From an uncultured Dehalococcoidia bacterium (GTDB lineage Bacteria > Chloroflexota > Dehalococcoidia > Lucifugimonadales > Australimonadaceae), in NCBI GenBank assembly GCA_958295525.1, contig OY282355.1, forward strand, positions 843,504 through 907,503: a stretch of DNA of 64,000 bases, in the 5' to 3' direction. Both the position numbers and the translations under genes were made by a program. The notes below the pieces were generated by a model. The model did no database searches. It had not been told where the DNA came from and worked only from the letters and a program-made list of their open reading frames with translations. This document shows, in pieces, positions 48,348-56,787 of the stretch. Position 1 is the stretch's first letter. Every line of letters begins with the position of its first letter.

Positions 48348-50312
48348 CTAGCCGGTCAAGCGGCCTACTGCGAATCGCTCGCCGGCGGGGGGACGCCCTA
48401 GCCCCCAGCATACGAGGCTTCCGTCGGGCCGCAAGGCGCAAGAGTCTTGCCAACTGCAACTGATGGCGGTGAATCGCTCGCCCTCGGGCGGCGACGCTTG
48501 CCCCACGCTATCGTCCCCCCAACACACCGGGCTCCCGTCGGGCCGCAGCGCGCAGGCGTGGGGGCCGCCAATGAAGGCGGGGGGGCCGCCGACGCTGATA
48601 GACGTGAACCGCTCGTCCCGGGGCGCCGACAACTGACCTAATGAATTATCTCCCCAACACACGGGAGAGCCGTCGGAACGCAGCGCGCATGCATGGCCGA
48701 CTCCAACGCTGATCATCGCAAACCGCTCCCCTCCGATCGGTCGGAGTTGCGGAACGCGAAGCGTCGCTTCTTCAGGCAGCGACGCTTGCCCTTCCTCGTT
48801 GCCCCCCCAGCACACGGCGGAGCCGTTGGAGCGCAGACCGCAGGCGTTGCTCAACCCGACGCTGATAGACGTGAACCGCTCGTCCTCAGGCGGAGACAAG
48901 TCGCCCCAGGTGTCTTCTGTCGCTCCCCAGCATAGGGCGGAACCGTCGGCGCGCAACGCGCACGTATGAAAGCCGCTCGTGCTGATCGATAGGAACCGTT
49001 CGCCTTCCACCCGCCGCACTTCCGAGTAGATAGACGAGTCTCCCCAGCAGACGGGGCTTCCGTCGTCCCGCAGCGCGCAGGTGTGGAAGAGTCCGCTGCT
49101 GATGGATGCGAAGCGTTCGTCATCGGGGGGCTGCGCCCCTATTCCCGTCCAACAGACGGGGCTTCCGTCGGCGCGCAGCCCGCACTTATGCCCTCCGCCG
49201 TTGCTGAGCGCCGTGAACCGCTCATCAGCCGACGGCAACGCTGACGGGCCTCCCCAGCAGACGGGGCTTCCGTCGGCGCGCAGCCCGCACGCGAACCCGC
49301 CTCCGGCGCTGATCGCCGCGAACCGCTCGCCTTCCGGCGGAGACGAGGCGCCGAAACTATCGAACCCCCAGCAAACCGGGCTGCCGTCTTGCCGAAGGGC
49401 GCAGGTGTCCAATGCTCCGCTGTCGATCGCCGCGAAATTCTCGTTTTCCGGAGGAGCGATCTTGTCGGTGTCTCCCCAGCAAACAGGGGCTCCGTCGGGC
49501 CGGAGCGCGCAGGCGTGTCCTTGTCCGGCGCTGACCGTTATGAATCGTTCGTCCTCCGCCGGGGGCGCCCTGCCGACGTCACGGGGCTCCCATCCCCAAC
49601 AAACGAGCGTCTCGTCGGGCCGGAGCGCGCACGTGCGCGCGTCCCCTGCGCTGATCATCGTAAATTGCTCGCCCTCGGGCGGCGACGCTTGCCCTTCGTT
49701 GTCGTCCCCCCAACACACCGGGCTCCCGTCGAGGCGCAGCGCGCAGGTATGGGACAAGTAGTAAGACACGCCTCCGCTGGTGATCGCCATAAACCGCTCG
49801 CCCTCGGGCGGCGACGCTTGCCCCGCGCTATCGTCCCCCCAACACACCGGGCTCCCGTCGGGACGCAGCGCGCAAGTGTGGGTAAGGCCGCTGCTGATCG
49901 TCGTAAATTGCTCGCCCTCGGGCGGCGACGCTTGGCCGGATTCGTTCCATCCCCAGCAGACCGGGCTCCCGTCCGGCCTCAGCGCGCAGGCATGGTTTCC
50001 GCCGCTGCTCAGCGTCGTTGCATCGAGCGCGGGAGCGACCGGGGCAGGCGTGAAAGCGGCGGGCGCAAGGGAGGCGGAGGGGCTTGGAGCCGGCGTAAGC
50101 CCGCCGACGGGGCTTGCGGCGGGCGCGGGCGTGGCGGAGGGACTTGCGGCGGGCGCGGCGACTGCGGATGCGGTCGGCGGCATGGGAGACGGCGCGCCTC
50201 GCGCCGTAGCAGGCGCGGAGGGAACGCCGGCGGGCGTCGGTCCGGAGTCGCAGGCGGCGACGGCGGCGAGGAGCGCGACAGCAGCGAGAACAGGGACGGC
50301 GAATTGGAGCAT
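48348..50312 (-). CDS. RCC1-like repeat lipoprotein (14 repeats)
   Basis: 654 residues. Signal MLQFAVPVLAAVALLAAVAAC ends in a lipobox, then a Pro/Ala/Ser linker, then 14 repeats of about 38 residues with the core CALRPDGSPVCWG. Each repeat carries two cysteines, which could form a disulfide in every blade; the layout suggests two seven-bladed RCC1/BLIP-II-like propellers. The ATG at 50312 is preferred over the upstream start at 50354 because it gives the lipoprotein signal. Likely a surface protein for binding or adhesion; ligand unknown. Confidence 0.85.
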   Translation of the reverse strand: MLQFAVPVLAAVALLAAVAACDSGPTPAGVPSAPATARGAPSPMPPTASAVAAPAASPSATPAPAASPVGGLTPAPSPSASLAPAAFTPAPVAPALDATTLSSGGNHACALRPDGSPVCWGWNESGQASPPEGEQFTTISSGLTHTCALRPDGSPVCWGDDSAGQASPPEGERFMAITSGGVSYYLSHTCALRLDGSPVCWGDDNEGQASPPEGEQFTMISAGDARTCALRPDETLVCWGWEPRDVGRAPPAEDERFITVSAGQGHACALRPDGAPVCWGDTDKIAPPENENFAAIDSGALDTCALRQDGSPVCWGFDSFGASSPPEGERFAAISAGGGFACGLRADGSPVCWGGPSALPSADERFTALSNGGGHKCGLRADGSPVCWTGIGAQPPDDERFASISSGLFHTCALRDDGSPVCWGDSSIYSEVRRVEGERFLSISTSGFHTCALRADGSALCWGATEDTWGDLSPPEDERFTSISVGLSNACGLRSNGSAVCWGGNEEGQASLPEEATLRVPQLRPIGGERFAMISVGVGHACALRSDGSPVCWGDNSLGQLSAPRDERFTSISVGGPPAFIGGPHACALRPDGSPVCWGDDSVGQASPPEGERFTAISCSWQDSCALRPDGSLVCWGLGRPPAGERFAVGRLTG

Positions 50313-50364
50313 ATGAGGGAGTGTAGCGCTTGCGGTATCGCCGTCGAGACGCACGGGACGGGGG

Positions 50365-50520
50365 GCGGGTTTTCCGCCTGCGCGGGAACGACGAATTGGA
50401 GTAGGTTCCCGCTTTCGCAGGCAGGGCGTGGCGGGTGGGCGATTTGGAGACGGGGCACTACGCGCCCCGTCCGGCGCTTGCGCGCCTCTGGATTCCCGCC
50501 TGCGCGGGAATGACGGTCAT
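50365..50520. repeat. reversed composite repeat and IR units
   Basis: An IR-like unit near 50367, then a reversed composite from AGTAGGTTCCCGC (50400) through GGGGCACTACGCGCCCCG to the IR unit at 50492-50514. It is the mirror of the composite that follows the terminase-like gene at 9352-9478. Confidence 0.87.
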
Positions 50521-50535
50521 TGTCCGGCGCGGCGC

Positions 50536-50622
50536 TCATCCTACGAAGAACCTGTTGCGGGCGATTTCTTTGGCGTAGGCGGCCGCGGCGGCGGCTTCCG
50601 CGTCCGTGTCCGCGTCCGGGGA
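50536..50622 (-). pseudogene. fragment of the terminase-like gene 3-prime end
   Basis: On the minus strand the last codons of the terminase-like gene are repeated: an Ala-rich tail followed by YAKEIARNRFFVG and TGA, against YAEEIARNRFFVG in the gene at 7559-9238. Homology continues past the stop (GCGCCGCGCCGGACAA) into IR units on both sides, including the in-frame unit upstream (50628-50652). No other part of the gene is present, so this is a remnant carried or left behind with the repeat. Confidence 0.85.
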
Positions 50623-50713
50623 TGCGGGATTCCCGCCTGCGCGGGAATGACGGAGGTGGGGGGGATGACGGGCAGGGGGGCGCGGGGACGACGGGGCGCG
50701 GGCGTTGGCGGCG

Positions 50714-50743
50714 TTGACGAACGCGCGCGCGTTCGGCTACCCT
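50714..50743 (+). promoter_or_regulatory. promoter of tRNA-Lys
   Basis: TTGACG (50714-50719), an 18-base spacer and TACCCT (50738-50743); the tRNA begins 10 bases after the -10 box. Confidence 0.65.
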
Positions 50744-50752
50744 TGAGGGAGT

Positions 50753-50829
<77 letters not shown>

Positions 50830-50887
50830 AATTGTCCGTTCTCCCGGCTTCCCCGCAACGCTAGGCGAAAACGTCAGGAGGCGCGTT

Positions 50888-51622
50888 ATGGCGACGGCGC
50901 GGTTCGGCTTCCTCAGCGCCAACTTCCGCAGAGGGCCCCACTACGACGACTTCCTGCGCCTCATGCCCGGCGAGGCCGACGTCGAGATCATTCCGTTGGG
51001 CCTGTGGCGCGAGTCGCTGTACGATCTCAAGGGCAAGACGCAGGAGCATATCGAGCGGACGACCGCGCTCGCGGCGGAGCATCAGTGGGACGCCGTCGCG
51101 CTGATGGGCGCGCCGATGCAGGTTCAGAACCCGGAGCATATTCACGCGCTCCGCGCCGTGCTCGGCATTCCCGCAACGACCGCTCTCGAGGCGGGCGCGG
51201 CGGCGGTCAAGGCGTTCGGCGCAAGCCGCATCCTGCTCCTCACGCCGTTCGACGACGGGCTGAACGCTTTGCTGCGCGACTTCCTCGCCGCCGAGGGGCT
51301 GGACGCCGCCGTTCCCGCCGCGAACCGCGACGACACCCGGCGCGAGGACGTCGCGTCCACGGAGCGGATGAGCGCCGACGAGGTGCGCCGGCTGGCGTCG
51401 GACGCTTTCGCCGAAGCGCCTGACGCCGAGGCCGTCTATTTCCAGGGCGCGCCGCTCAATCCCCTCCCCGCGCTGGAGCGGATCGAAGCCGACTTGGGCG
51501 TTCCCGTCGTGGCCAGCAATCCGGCGATGTTTTGGCACGCCGCCGGGCTTATCGGCGCCCGCCTCCCCTCGGATGTTCCCGGCTGCGGCAGGCTGCTGCG
51601 CGAGTGGCCGGAGCCGCGCTGA
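50888..51622 (+). CDS. Asp/Glu racemase-superfamily protein lacking the usual cysteines
   Basis: 244 residues resembling maleate isomerase/arylmalonate decarboxylase-type proteins: FGFLSANFRRGPHYDDFLRL at the start, DAVALMGAPMQV, GIPATTALEAGAAAVKAFGASRILLLTPF, and GVPVVASNPAMFWHAAGL near the C-terminus. The two loops that normally carry the catalytic cysteines read MGAPMQVQ and FQGAPLNPL; the only cysteine is in VPGCGRLL at the end. It may be catalytically altered. CAGGAGGCGCGTT precedes ATG 50888. Confidence 0.78.
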   Translation: MATARFGFLSANFRRGPHYDDFLRLMPGEADVEIIPLGLWRESLYDLKGKTQEHIERTTALAAEHQWDAVALMGAPMQVQNPEHIHALRAVLGIPATTALEAGAAAVKAFGASRILLLTPFDDGLNALLRDFLAAEGLDAAVPAANRDDTRREDVASTERMSADEVRRLASDAFAEAPDAEAVYFQGAPLNPLPALERIEADLGVPVVASNPAMFWHAAGLIGARLPSDVPGCGRLLREWPEPR

Positions 51623-51776
51623 GCCGCGCTCGCCGGAGCGTTCGCAACATTCCCGCATATCGCTCAAGGAGAACGTATCGAGTCGCGGGCTGCGCGGGCG
51701 CAAATTGCCGCGGCGCCCCCGCTTGGCTTGCGGCCGGCGCTACGCTTACAGCGGCATTTGCTTAGGAGGGCGCGTT

Positions 51777-52742
51777 ATGACGACCATCGTTACAGGCGGG
51801 CTGGGGTTCATCGGAGCGCACGCGGTTCGGGCGTTCGCGGAGGCGGGAGAGCGCGTCGTCGCCACGTCTTACGAGAGCGCGCGGGTTCCGTCGTTCCTGC
51901 AGCCGCATATCGGCGCGGGGGTGACGGTCGAGCAGTGCGACGTGAGCGAGCCCGGCGCAGTCGAGGCGCTCGCGCGGAAGCACGGGGCGGACGGCGTCGT
52001 CCATCTCGCCATTCACCGGCGCGCCTCCGCCGATCCGGGCGAGGACATTCGCGTGAATATGGACAAACTGTCGCGGATGCTGGACGGCGCGCTGGCGGCG
52101 GGCGTCCGCCGCGTCTGCTGGGCGTCCAACGGGGCGATTTTCGCGGAACTGCCGGAGGGCCCGTTTCACGAGGAGACGCCGACGCTCCTCACGGGGCGCG
52201 TGCAGCCGGGGGCGTTCAAGAAGGCGTGGGAGGCGCTCGCCCACAACTACGCGAACAACTATGCGGCGAGCGCGGGCACGGAGGTCGTCTCGATGCGGAT
52301 CAGCGGGGTGTTCGGCCCGACGTACCGCTCGATGCTGAATCTGCCGAGCCGCTTGTGCCATGCGGCGTCACAGGGCGACGCGCCGGACTTTTCGGAGCGT
52401 TTCGGCGGCGTTCCGTTCGCCGAGGATACGTTCGATCTGACCTACGCGCCCGACGTCGCGGAGGCGATTCGCTCGCTGCAACTTGCGCCGGCGCTCGCGC
52501 ACCGCGTCTACAACGTTGGGCGGGGCGAGACGGCGACCGCCGCCGAATTGGTCGAGGCCGTCCGCGCCGTCAAACCGGAATTCGAGGCGCCGCTCCAGCC
52601 CGGACGCAGCGCGCGCTACCGCCCGAACGCTTTTCTCGCCAACGAGCGTATCACGGGGGAGACGGGCTGGCGTCCGGCGCATACGATTTCCGGCGCCGTC
52701 GCCGATTACGTCGCGTGGCTGGACTCCGGCGAGGAGTTTTGA
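51777..52742 (+). CDS. NAD-dependent epimerase/dehydratase family protein
   Basis: 321-residue extended SDR. Rossmann motif IVTGGLGFIGAHAVRAFAEAG, DGVVHLAIHRRAS and VSMRISGVFGPTYRSML segments, and VYNVGRGETATAAELVEAV near the C-terminus. The usual YxxxK pair is not evident; the corresponding stretch reads PGAFKKAWEALAHNY. AGGAGG at 51764-51769 fixes ATG 51777; open sequence upstream belongs to the intergenic region. Sugar-nucleotide epimerase or hydroxysteroid-type reductase are possible roles. Confidence 0.82.
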   Translation: MTTIVTGGLGFIGAHAVRAFAEAGERVVATSYESARVPSFLQPHIGAGVTVEQCDVSEPGAVEALARKHGADGVVHLAIHRRASADPGEDIRVNMDKLSRMLDGALAAGVRRVCWASNGAIFAELPEGPFHEETPTLLTGRVQPGAFKKAWEALAHNYANNYAASAGTEVVSMRISGVFGPTYRSMLNLPSRLCHAASQGDAPDFSERFGGVPFAEDTFDLTYAPDVAEAIRSLQLAPALAHRVYNVGRGETATAAELVEAVRAVKPEFEAPLQPGRSARYRPNAFLANERITGETGWRPAHTISGAVADYVAWLDSGEEF

Positions 52743-52858
52743 TCATTTTGATCAAGGGGCGCCGCTGAGGAAAGGCGAGGGTGAGTTGGGGCCGCCGCCC
52801 GCGCAGCGCCCGGCGCCTCCCTACCCTACTTATGCGCGAGGCGGACGCGGAGCGCCCC

Positions 52859-53827
52859 CTACGACGCGAGCGACACGGCGTCGCAGTCTTGCGGGTTGAT
52901 GTCCGGGCGCAAGGAGTTGAAGACGAGGAAGCGGAGCGCGCCGTCCGGCGAGCGTTCGCCGTATTCGACCTCCACGGCGAGCGTCGGTTCGCACCAATGG
53001 GAGAAGAGGCCGGTTTGCGGCTCCGCCGTGAACGGGCATTCGGCGGCGTGACGCTGCGCGAGCATTTCTTGGAGGAACCGCGGGTCGCCGCGGCCCGCGC
53101 CTCCGCCCGCCGCCCCCGCGAACCGCAAGCGTCCGCCCTCGAACACGCCCAAGAGCAGCGAGTCGAACGGCTGATCGTTGCCGCCGAAGGTGTAGCCGCC
53201 GACGACGAGATTCGCCGTGCGGGCGTGCTTCGTGGCGAGCCAGTGGCGCGAGCGTTTGCCCGGCTCGTAGAGGCTGTGCTTGTCTTTGGCGACGATCCCG
53301 TGCAGCCCGAGTTCCCGGGCGGCGGCGTACATCGCCACGCCTTCCCCCTCCTCGAAGTGGCAGACGTGGGTGGATGCGTTGGGGCGGACGGCCTCGTGCA
53401 GAATTCCCTTGCGCTCGTAGAGCGGCGTGTCCAGCAGCGGCCTTCCGTTGAGATGGAGAATGTCGAACACTTCGTAGTTGACGGGCGTGAGCAGGCGGGG
53501 CTGCGGCCCGCCGAGCAGCCGCTCGACGACGGCATGGCGCTGCGGGACGCCGTCGTCGTCGAGCGCGACCATTTCGCCGTCGAGCACGGCGTCCGCGCCG
53601 CCGACGGCCTGCAGCAGCGAGTCGGCGATTTCGGGGAAGGCGTGCGCGACGTCGTCTCCGCTCCGCGTCCGCATCCGCGCCCTTCCCTGACTGACGATGG
53701 CGATGACGCGGATGCCCTCCCACTTGATCTCGCACAGGCGGTCGGACGAGTCCGCCGGTTCGGGCGAGTGCGTGGGCAGCATCGGCCGGATGAGATCGAG
53801 AGCGAGCGTCGGGCGTCCGCCGGACAT
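52859..53827 (-). CDS. ligD: ATP-dependent DNA ligase, LigD ligase-domain type
   Basis: 322 residues holding only the nucleotidyltransferase and OB domains of LigD. The adenylated lysine lies in CEIKWEGIRV (Lys35), where most relatives have KxDG. Further motifs: DAVLDGEMVALDDDG, GLHGIVAKDKHSLYEPGKRS with WLATKHARTANLVVGG, and PTLAVEVEYGERSPDG in the OB domain. The polymerase and phosphoesterase domains of larger LigD proteins are absent here. It begins 2 bases after the ku stop on the same strand, forming a two-gene non-homologous end-joining operon. Confidence 0.9.
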   Translation of the reverse strand: MSGGRPTLALDLIRPMLPTHSPEPADSSDRLCEIKWEGIRVIAIVSQGRARMRTRSGDDVAHAFPEIADSLLQAVGGADAVLDGEMVALDDDGVPQRHAVVERLLGGPQPRLLTPVNYEVFDILHLNGRPLLDTPLYERKGILHEAVRPNASTHVCHFEEGEGVAMYAAARELGLHGIVAKDKHSLYEPGKRSRHWLATKHARTANLVVGGYTFGGNDQPFDSLLLGVFEGGRLRFAGAAGGGAGRGDPRFLQEMLAQRHAAECPFTAEPQTGLFSHWCEPTLAVEVEYGERSPDGALRFLVFNSLRPDINPQDCDAVSLAS

Positions 53828-53829
53828 TC

Positions 53830-54678
53830 CTAAGACGCCTTTCTCGCCCGGCGTTTCGGCGCGGCGGGGGCTTCCTCGGCTTCCTCAGGGGCGGCGAGCG
53901 CGGGCTGCGCCCGGGCGGCCTCAATGGACGCGCGGAGCGCCTCCATCAGATCGCGCACCTTGCCCTGCGGAGCCTCGGGGGCGGCGGAGACGGGCGCGCC
54001 GGAGCCCAGTTTCGCCTCGATCACCTGCTGCAGCGCGCCGCGGTATTCGTCGCGGTATTCCTGCGGCTCGAACGCTCCGGTGAGTTGGTCGATCAGCATC
54101 ACGGCCATTTGGAGTTCGGCGTCGCTCACTGCGGTCTCGCCCGGGAAGTCGAGTTCCGCCGTGCTGCGTATCTCGTCGGGATAGAACATCGTCTCCATCA
54201 CGAGCCCGTCCTGATAGGGGCGGATGAGGCAGAGATGCTCCTTCTGACGAAGCGCGACTTTGGCCACGGCGACGCGGTCGGTCGTCTCCAGCGCCTTCTT
54301 GAGAAGCGCGAACGGCTTGGCGCCGACGCTTTCCGGCTCGATGTAGTAACTCTTCTCGTAGTGGACGGGGTCGACCGCGCGGATGTCCACGAAGCGGACG
54401 ATGTCTATCGTGTGGGCGCTCTTGAGCGGAAGGCTCTCGAAGTCCTCCTCCTCCATCACGAGGTACTCGTCCTTGGCGAACTCGAAGCCGCGCACAACCT
54501 CGCCGTAGGCGACCTCCTCCTCGTGGTGGGGGCACCAGCGCTTCTGCTTCAGGCGCGAGCGGCAGGATTCGTGCAACTGCACGAACGAGATGTCTTTGCT
54601 TTCAGTGGCGACGTACAGTTTCATCGGGATGGCGACCATCCCGAAACTGATCGCGCCTTTCCATATTGAACGCGCCAT
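53830..54678 (-). CDS. ku: non-homologous end-joining protein Ku
   Basis: 282 residues. MARSIWKGAISFGMVAIPMKLYVATESKDISF is the bacterial Ku start, followed by CRSRLKQKRWCPHHEEEV, ALRQKEHLCLIRPYQDGLVMETMFYPDEIR and a Lys/Arg-rich C-terminus after an Ala/Glu linker (KRRARKAS), which in other species contacts DNA. Ku rings thread onto broken ends and recruit LigD. GAGGAG precedes the ATG, and a promoter lies at 54710-54739. Confidence 0.95.
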   Translation of the reverse strand: MARSIWKGAISFGMVAIPMKLYVATESKDISFVQLHESCRSRLKQKRWCPHHEEEVAYGEVVRGFEFAKDEYLVMEEEDFESLPLKSAHTIDIVRFVDIRAVDPVHYEKSYYIEPESVGAKPFALLKKALETTDRVAVAKVALRQKEHLCLIRPYQDGLVMETMFYPDEIRSTAELDFPGETAVSDAELQMAVMLIDQLTGAFEPQEYRDEYRGALQQVIEAKLGSGAPVSAAPEAPQGKVRDLMEALRASIEAARAQPALAAPEEAEEAPAAPKRRARKAS

Positions 54679-54709
54679 AGGCGACTCCTCGAACTCCGCG
54701 GGCGAGTCT

Positions 54710-54739
54710 AGTGTAGGCGCGGGCGGCGCGGGCGGTCAA
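54710..54739 (-). promoter_or_regulatory. promoter of the ku-ligD operon
   Basis: Minus strand TTGACC (54734-54739), an 18-base spacer and TACACT (54710-54715), giving a leader of about 25 bases before the ku ATG at 54678. Confidence 0.65.
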
Positions 54740-54773
54740 CGGGAATTTGGCGCAGGAACGACGGGGCAAGCCC

Positions 54774-55445
54774 CAGTAGATTCCCGCCTGCGCGGGAATG
54801 ACGGGGCAAAGGGGCGAGGTTCCCGCCTACGCGGGAATGACGGGGCAAGGGGCGCTGCGCGCCGATCTGGATTCCCGCCTGCGCGGGAATGACGGAGGCA
54901 GGGGCGAGATTCCCGCCTGCGCGGGAATGACGGCACAGGGGGCGCGGCCGCATATGCGGGAATGACGGGGCAAGGGGGGCGCTGCGCGCCGACTGGATTC
55001 CCGCCTGCGCGGGAATGACGGGGCAAGGGGCGAGATTCCCGCCTGCGCGGGAATGACGGGGGCGGGGCGGGGTTCCCGCCTGCGCGGGAATGACGGGGCA
55101 AGGGGGGTGAGGTTCCCGCCTACGCGGGAATGACGGGGGCAAGGGGGGGCGCTGCGCGCCGACTGGATTCCCGCCTTCGCGGGAATGACGGAGGGCAAGG
55201 GGGGCGCTTGCGCGCCGACTGGATTCCCGCCTGCGCGGGAATGACGGGGCAAGGGGGGCGCTGCGCGCCGACTGGATTCCCGCCTGCGCGGGAATGACGG
55301 CACAGGAGGGGGGCGAGGTTCCCGCCTGCGCGGGAATGACGGGGGCGGGGCGGGGTTCCCGCCTTCGCGGGCAGGGCGGGGGCAAGGGGGGGGGGGGGGC
55401 TGTGCGCCGACTGGATTCCCGCCTGCGCGGGAATGACGGCACAGG
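54774..55445. repeat. dense array of about 15 IR units
   Basis: Fourteen full units and one partial, all in the same orientation (GATTCCCGCCTGCGCGGGAATGACGG-like cores), are separated by 10 to 35 bases of G-rich linker; five or six linkers share GGGGCGCTGCGCGCCGACTG. Spacing and linkers are too variable for a CRISPR array. This fills most of the 930 bases between ku and the amidohydrolase gene. Confidence 0.92.
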
Positions 55446-55465
55446 GGGGCAAGGGAGGGCAAGGG

Positions 55466-55515
55466 TTCCGCGCTGCAATTCGAGCGGAATTCAGTGAAAT
55501 TCCGCGAAATTCCGC
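55466..55515. promoter_or_regulatory. cluster of TTCCGC half-sites, candidate operator
   Basis: TTCCGC occurs at 55466, 55500 and 55510 and as its complement at 55484. GCGGAATT (55484-55491) and AATTCCGC (55498-55505) form a perfect palindrome with a 6-base spacer, and GAAATTCCGC is directly repeated (55496-55505, 55506-55515). The cluster lies just upstream of the -35 box at 55523. Confidence 0.55.
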
Positions 55516-55522
55516 CTTGCTA

Positions 55523-55550
55523 TTGACACAACGGCGGCGATTCCTGCTAT
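55523..55550 (+). promoter_or_regulatory. sigma-70-type promoter for the amidohydrolase gene
   Basis: Perfect TTGACA (55523-55528), a 16-base spacer and TGCTAT (55545-55550). The ATG follows at 55609 with AGGAGGGA at 55597-55604. It could also serve the TRAP transporter genes that follow. Confidence 0.75.
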
Positions 55551-55608
55551 GGTGCGCTTTGCGCGCGGCGCCCGGCGGCGCGTCGGCAGGCCGACAGGAG
55601 GGAGCGCG

Positions 55609-56715
55609 ATGGCGAACTTGGAAGTCGTGATAGACGGCGACGGCCACATCTTCGAGGATGCGGAGGGGATTCGCAGACATCTGCGGAGTCCGCTGAGGGA
55701 CGCGAACATTCCCAAACTGCTGGGCGTCTTTCCGCAGTTGGACCACCTCCACCACGGGCTGATGCGGAACCCGGAGGACGCCTTCGGGGTCAGCAATGGG
55801 GTTTTCAAAGACCCGGGCGTCGGCGGCTGGGGCGAGTTTATGGACAAGGCGGGCGTCGAGTCCGCGGTGCTCTACCCCACGGGCGGGCTCTCCTACGGGA
55901 AGATCATCGACCTCGATTTCGCCATTCTGGCGTGCCAGGCGTACAACGACTGGATCACGGACGCCTATTCGGACAAGGACGGCCGCCTCCATCCCGTCGC
56001 GCTGATTCCGATGCAGGAGCCGGACGCGGCGGTGGAGGAGTTGCGCCGCGCCGTCAACGACTTGGGGATGTGCGGGGCGATGCTGCCCTCGACGGGGCTG
56101 ATGACGCACCTCGGCGCGAAGACGTATTGGCCGGTGTACGCGGAAGCCGAGCGGCTCGGCGTTCCGCTGGCGATTCACGGCGGGGCGCACCACGATCTGG
56201 GGATGAACACGATGAACGTGTTCGCCGCGACGCACGCCATTGGCCACCCCGTGGGCATTATGATCTGCCTCGCGGCGATGCTCTTCAACGGCGTTTTCGA
56301 GCGGTTCCCCGGCCTGAGGGTCGGCTTTTTGGAGGGCGGAGTCGGCTGGTTCCTGATGGCGCTGGAGCGTTTCAACGGCTCTTACGAGGCGTTCACTCCC
56401 TACGACCCGCGCGGCGAATTGCTGGCGCTGCCGGAGGGGATGAGCGTCCGCGACTACATCGTCAGCCTCTGCAAGCAGGGGCGCATCCGCGTGGGGGTCG
56501 AGGGCGACGAGCCCGCGCTCTCCTACGCCGTCCACACTGCGGGGCCCGAGGCGTTCATCTTCTCGTCGGACTTTCCGCACGAGGTGAACCTCGGCAGCAT
56601 CCGCCACGAAATCGAGGAGTTGATCGAGATCGAGGAACTCGCGCCGGAGGAGAAGGAGGCGATTCTCTGGAAGAATTCGCTGGACTTCTACAACCTCCGT
56701 TCCGTCGCGGCCTGA
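55609..56715 (+). CDS. amidohydrolase-2 family protein
   Basis: 368 residues. VVIDGDGHIFED supplies a metal-site DGH, followed by YNDWITDAYSDKDGRLHPVALIPMQEPDAAVEELRRA, PLAIHGGAHHDLG, LRVGFLEGGVGWFLMALERF and IFSSDFPHEVNLG, typical of the ACMSD/amidohydrolase-2 family (decarboxylases and C-C hydrolases using one metal). The promoter, operator-like sites and following TRAP transporter genes suggest catabolism of the imported acid. The substrate is unknown. Confidence 0.87.
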   Translation: MANLEVVIDGDGHIFEDAEGIRRHLRSPLRDANIPKLLGVFPQLDHLHHGLMRNPEDAFGVSNGVFKDPGVGGWGEFMDKAGVESAVLYPTGGLSYGKIIDLDFAILACQAYNDWITDAYSDKDGRLHPVALIPMQEPDAAVEELRRAVNDLGMCGAMLPSTGLMTHLGAKTYWPVYAEAERLGVPLAIHGGAHHDLGMNTMNVFAATHAIGHPVGIMICLAAMLFNGVFERFPGLRVGFLEGGVGWFLMALERFNGSYEAFTPYDPRGELLALPEGMSVRDYIVSLCKQGRIRVGVEGDEPALSYAVHTAGPEAFIFSSDFPHEVNLGSIRHEIEELIEIEELAPEEKEAILWKNSLDFYNLRSVAA

Positions 56716-56787
56716 GCCGCGCGGGGCCCGAATTCCGGACGCATCCAAGCCTCAACCGCGTTCCCTAAAGCGCATCCAGGAGGAGAC

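Noticed and set aside
54774-55445. Possible CRISPR array
   Set aside because: Repeats are only about 20 to 28 bases, palindromic, unevenly spaced, with short similar linkers, and the same unit is scattered through the whole window. No cas genes are present.
54708-56748. Minus-strand frames over the repeat array full of SFPRRRES and VIPAQAGI peptides
   Set aside because: These are translations of the hairpin repeats, which lack stops in most frames. There is no ribosome site or non-repeat coding content.
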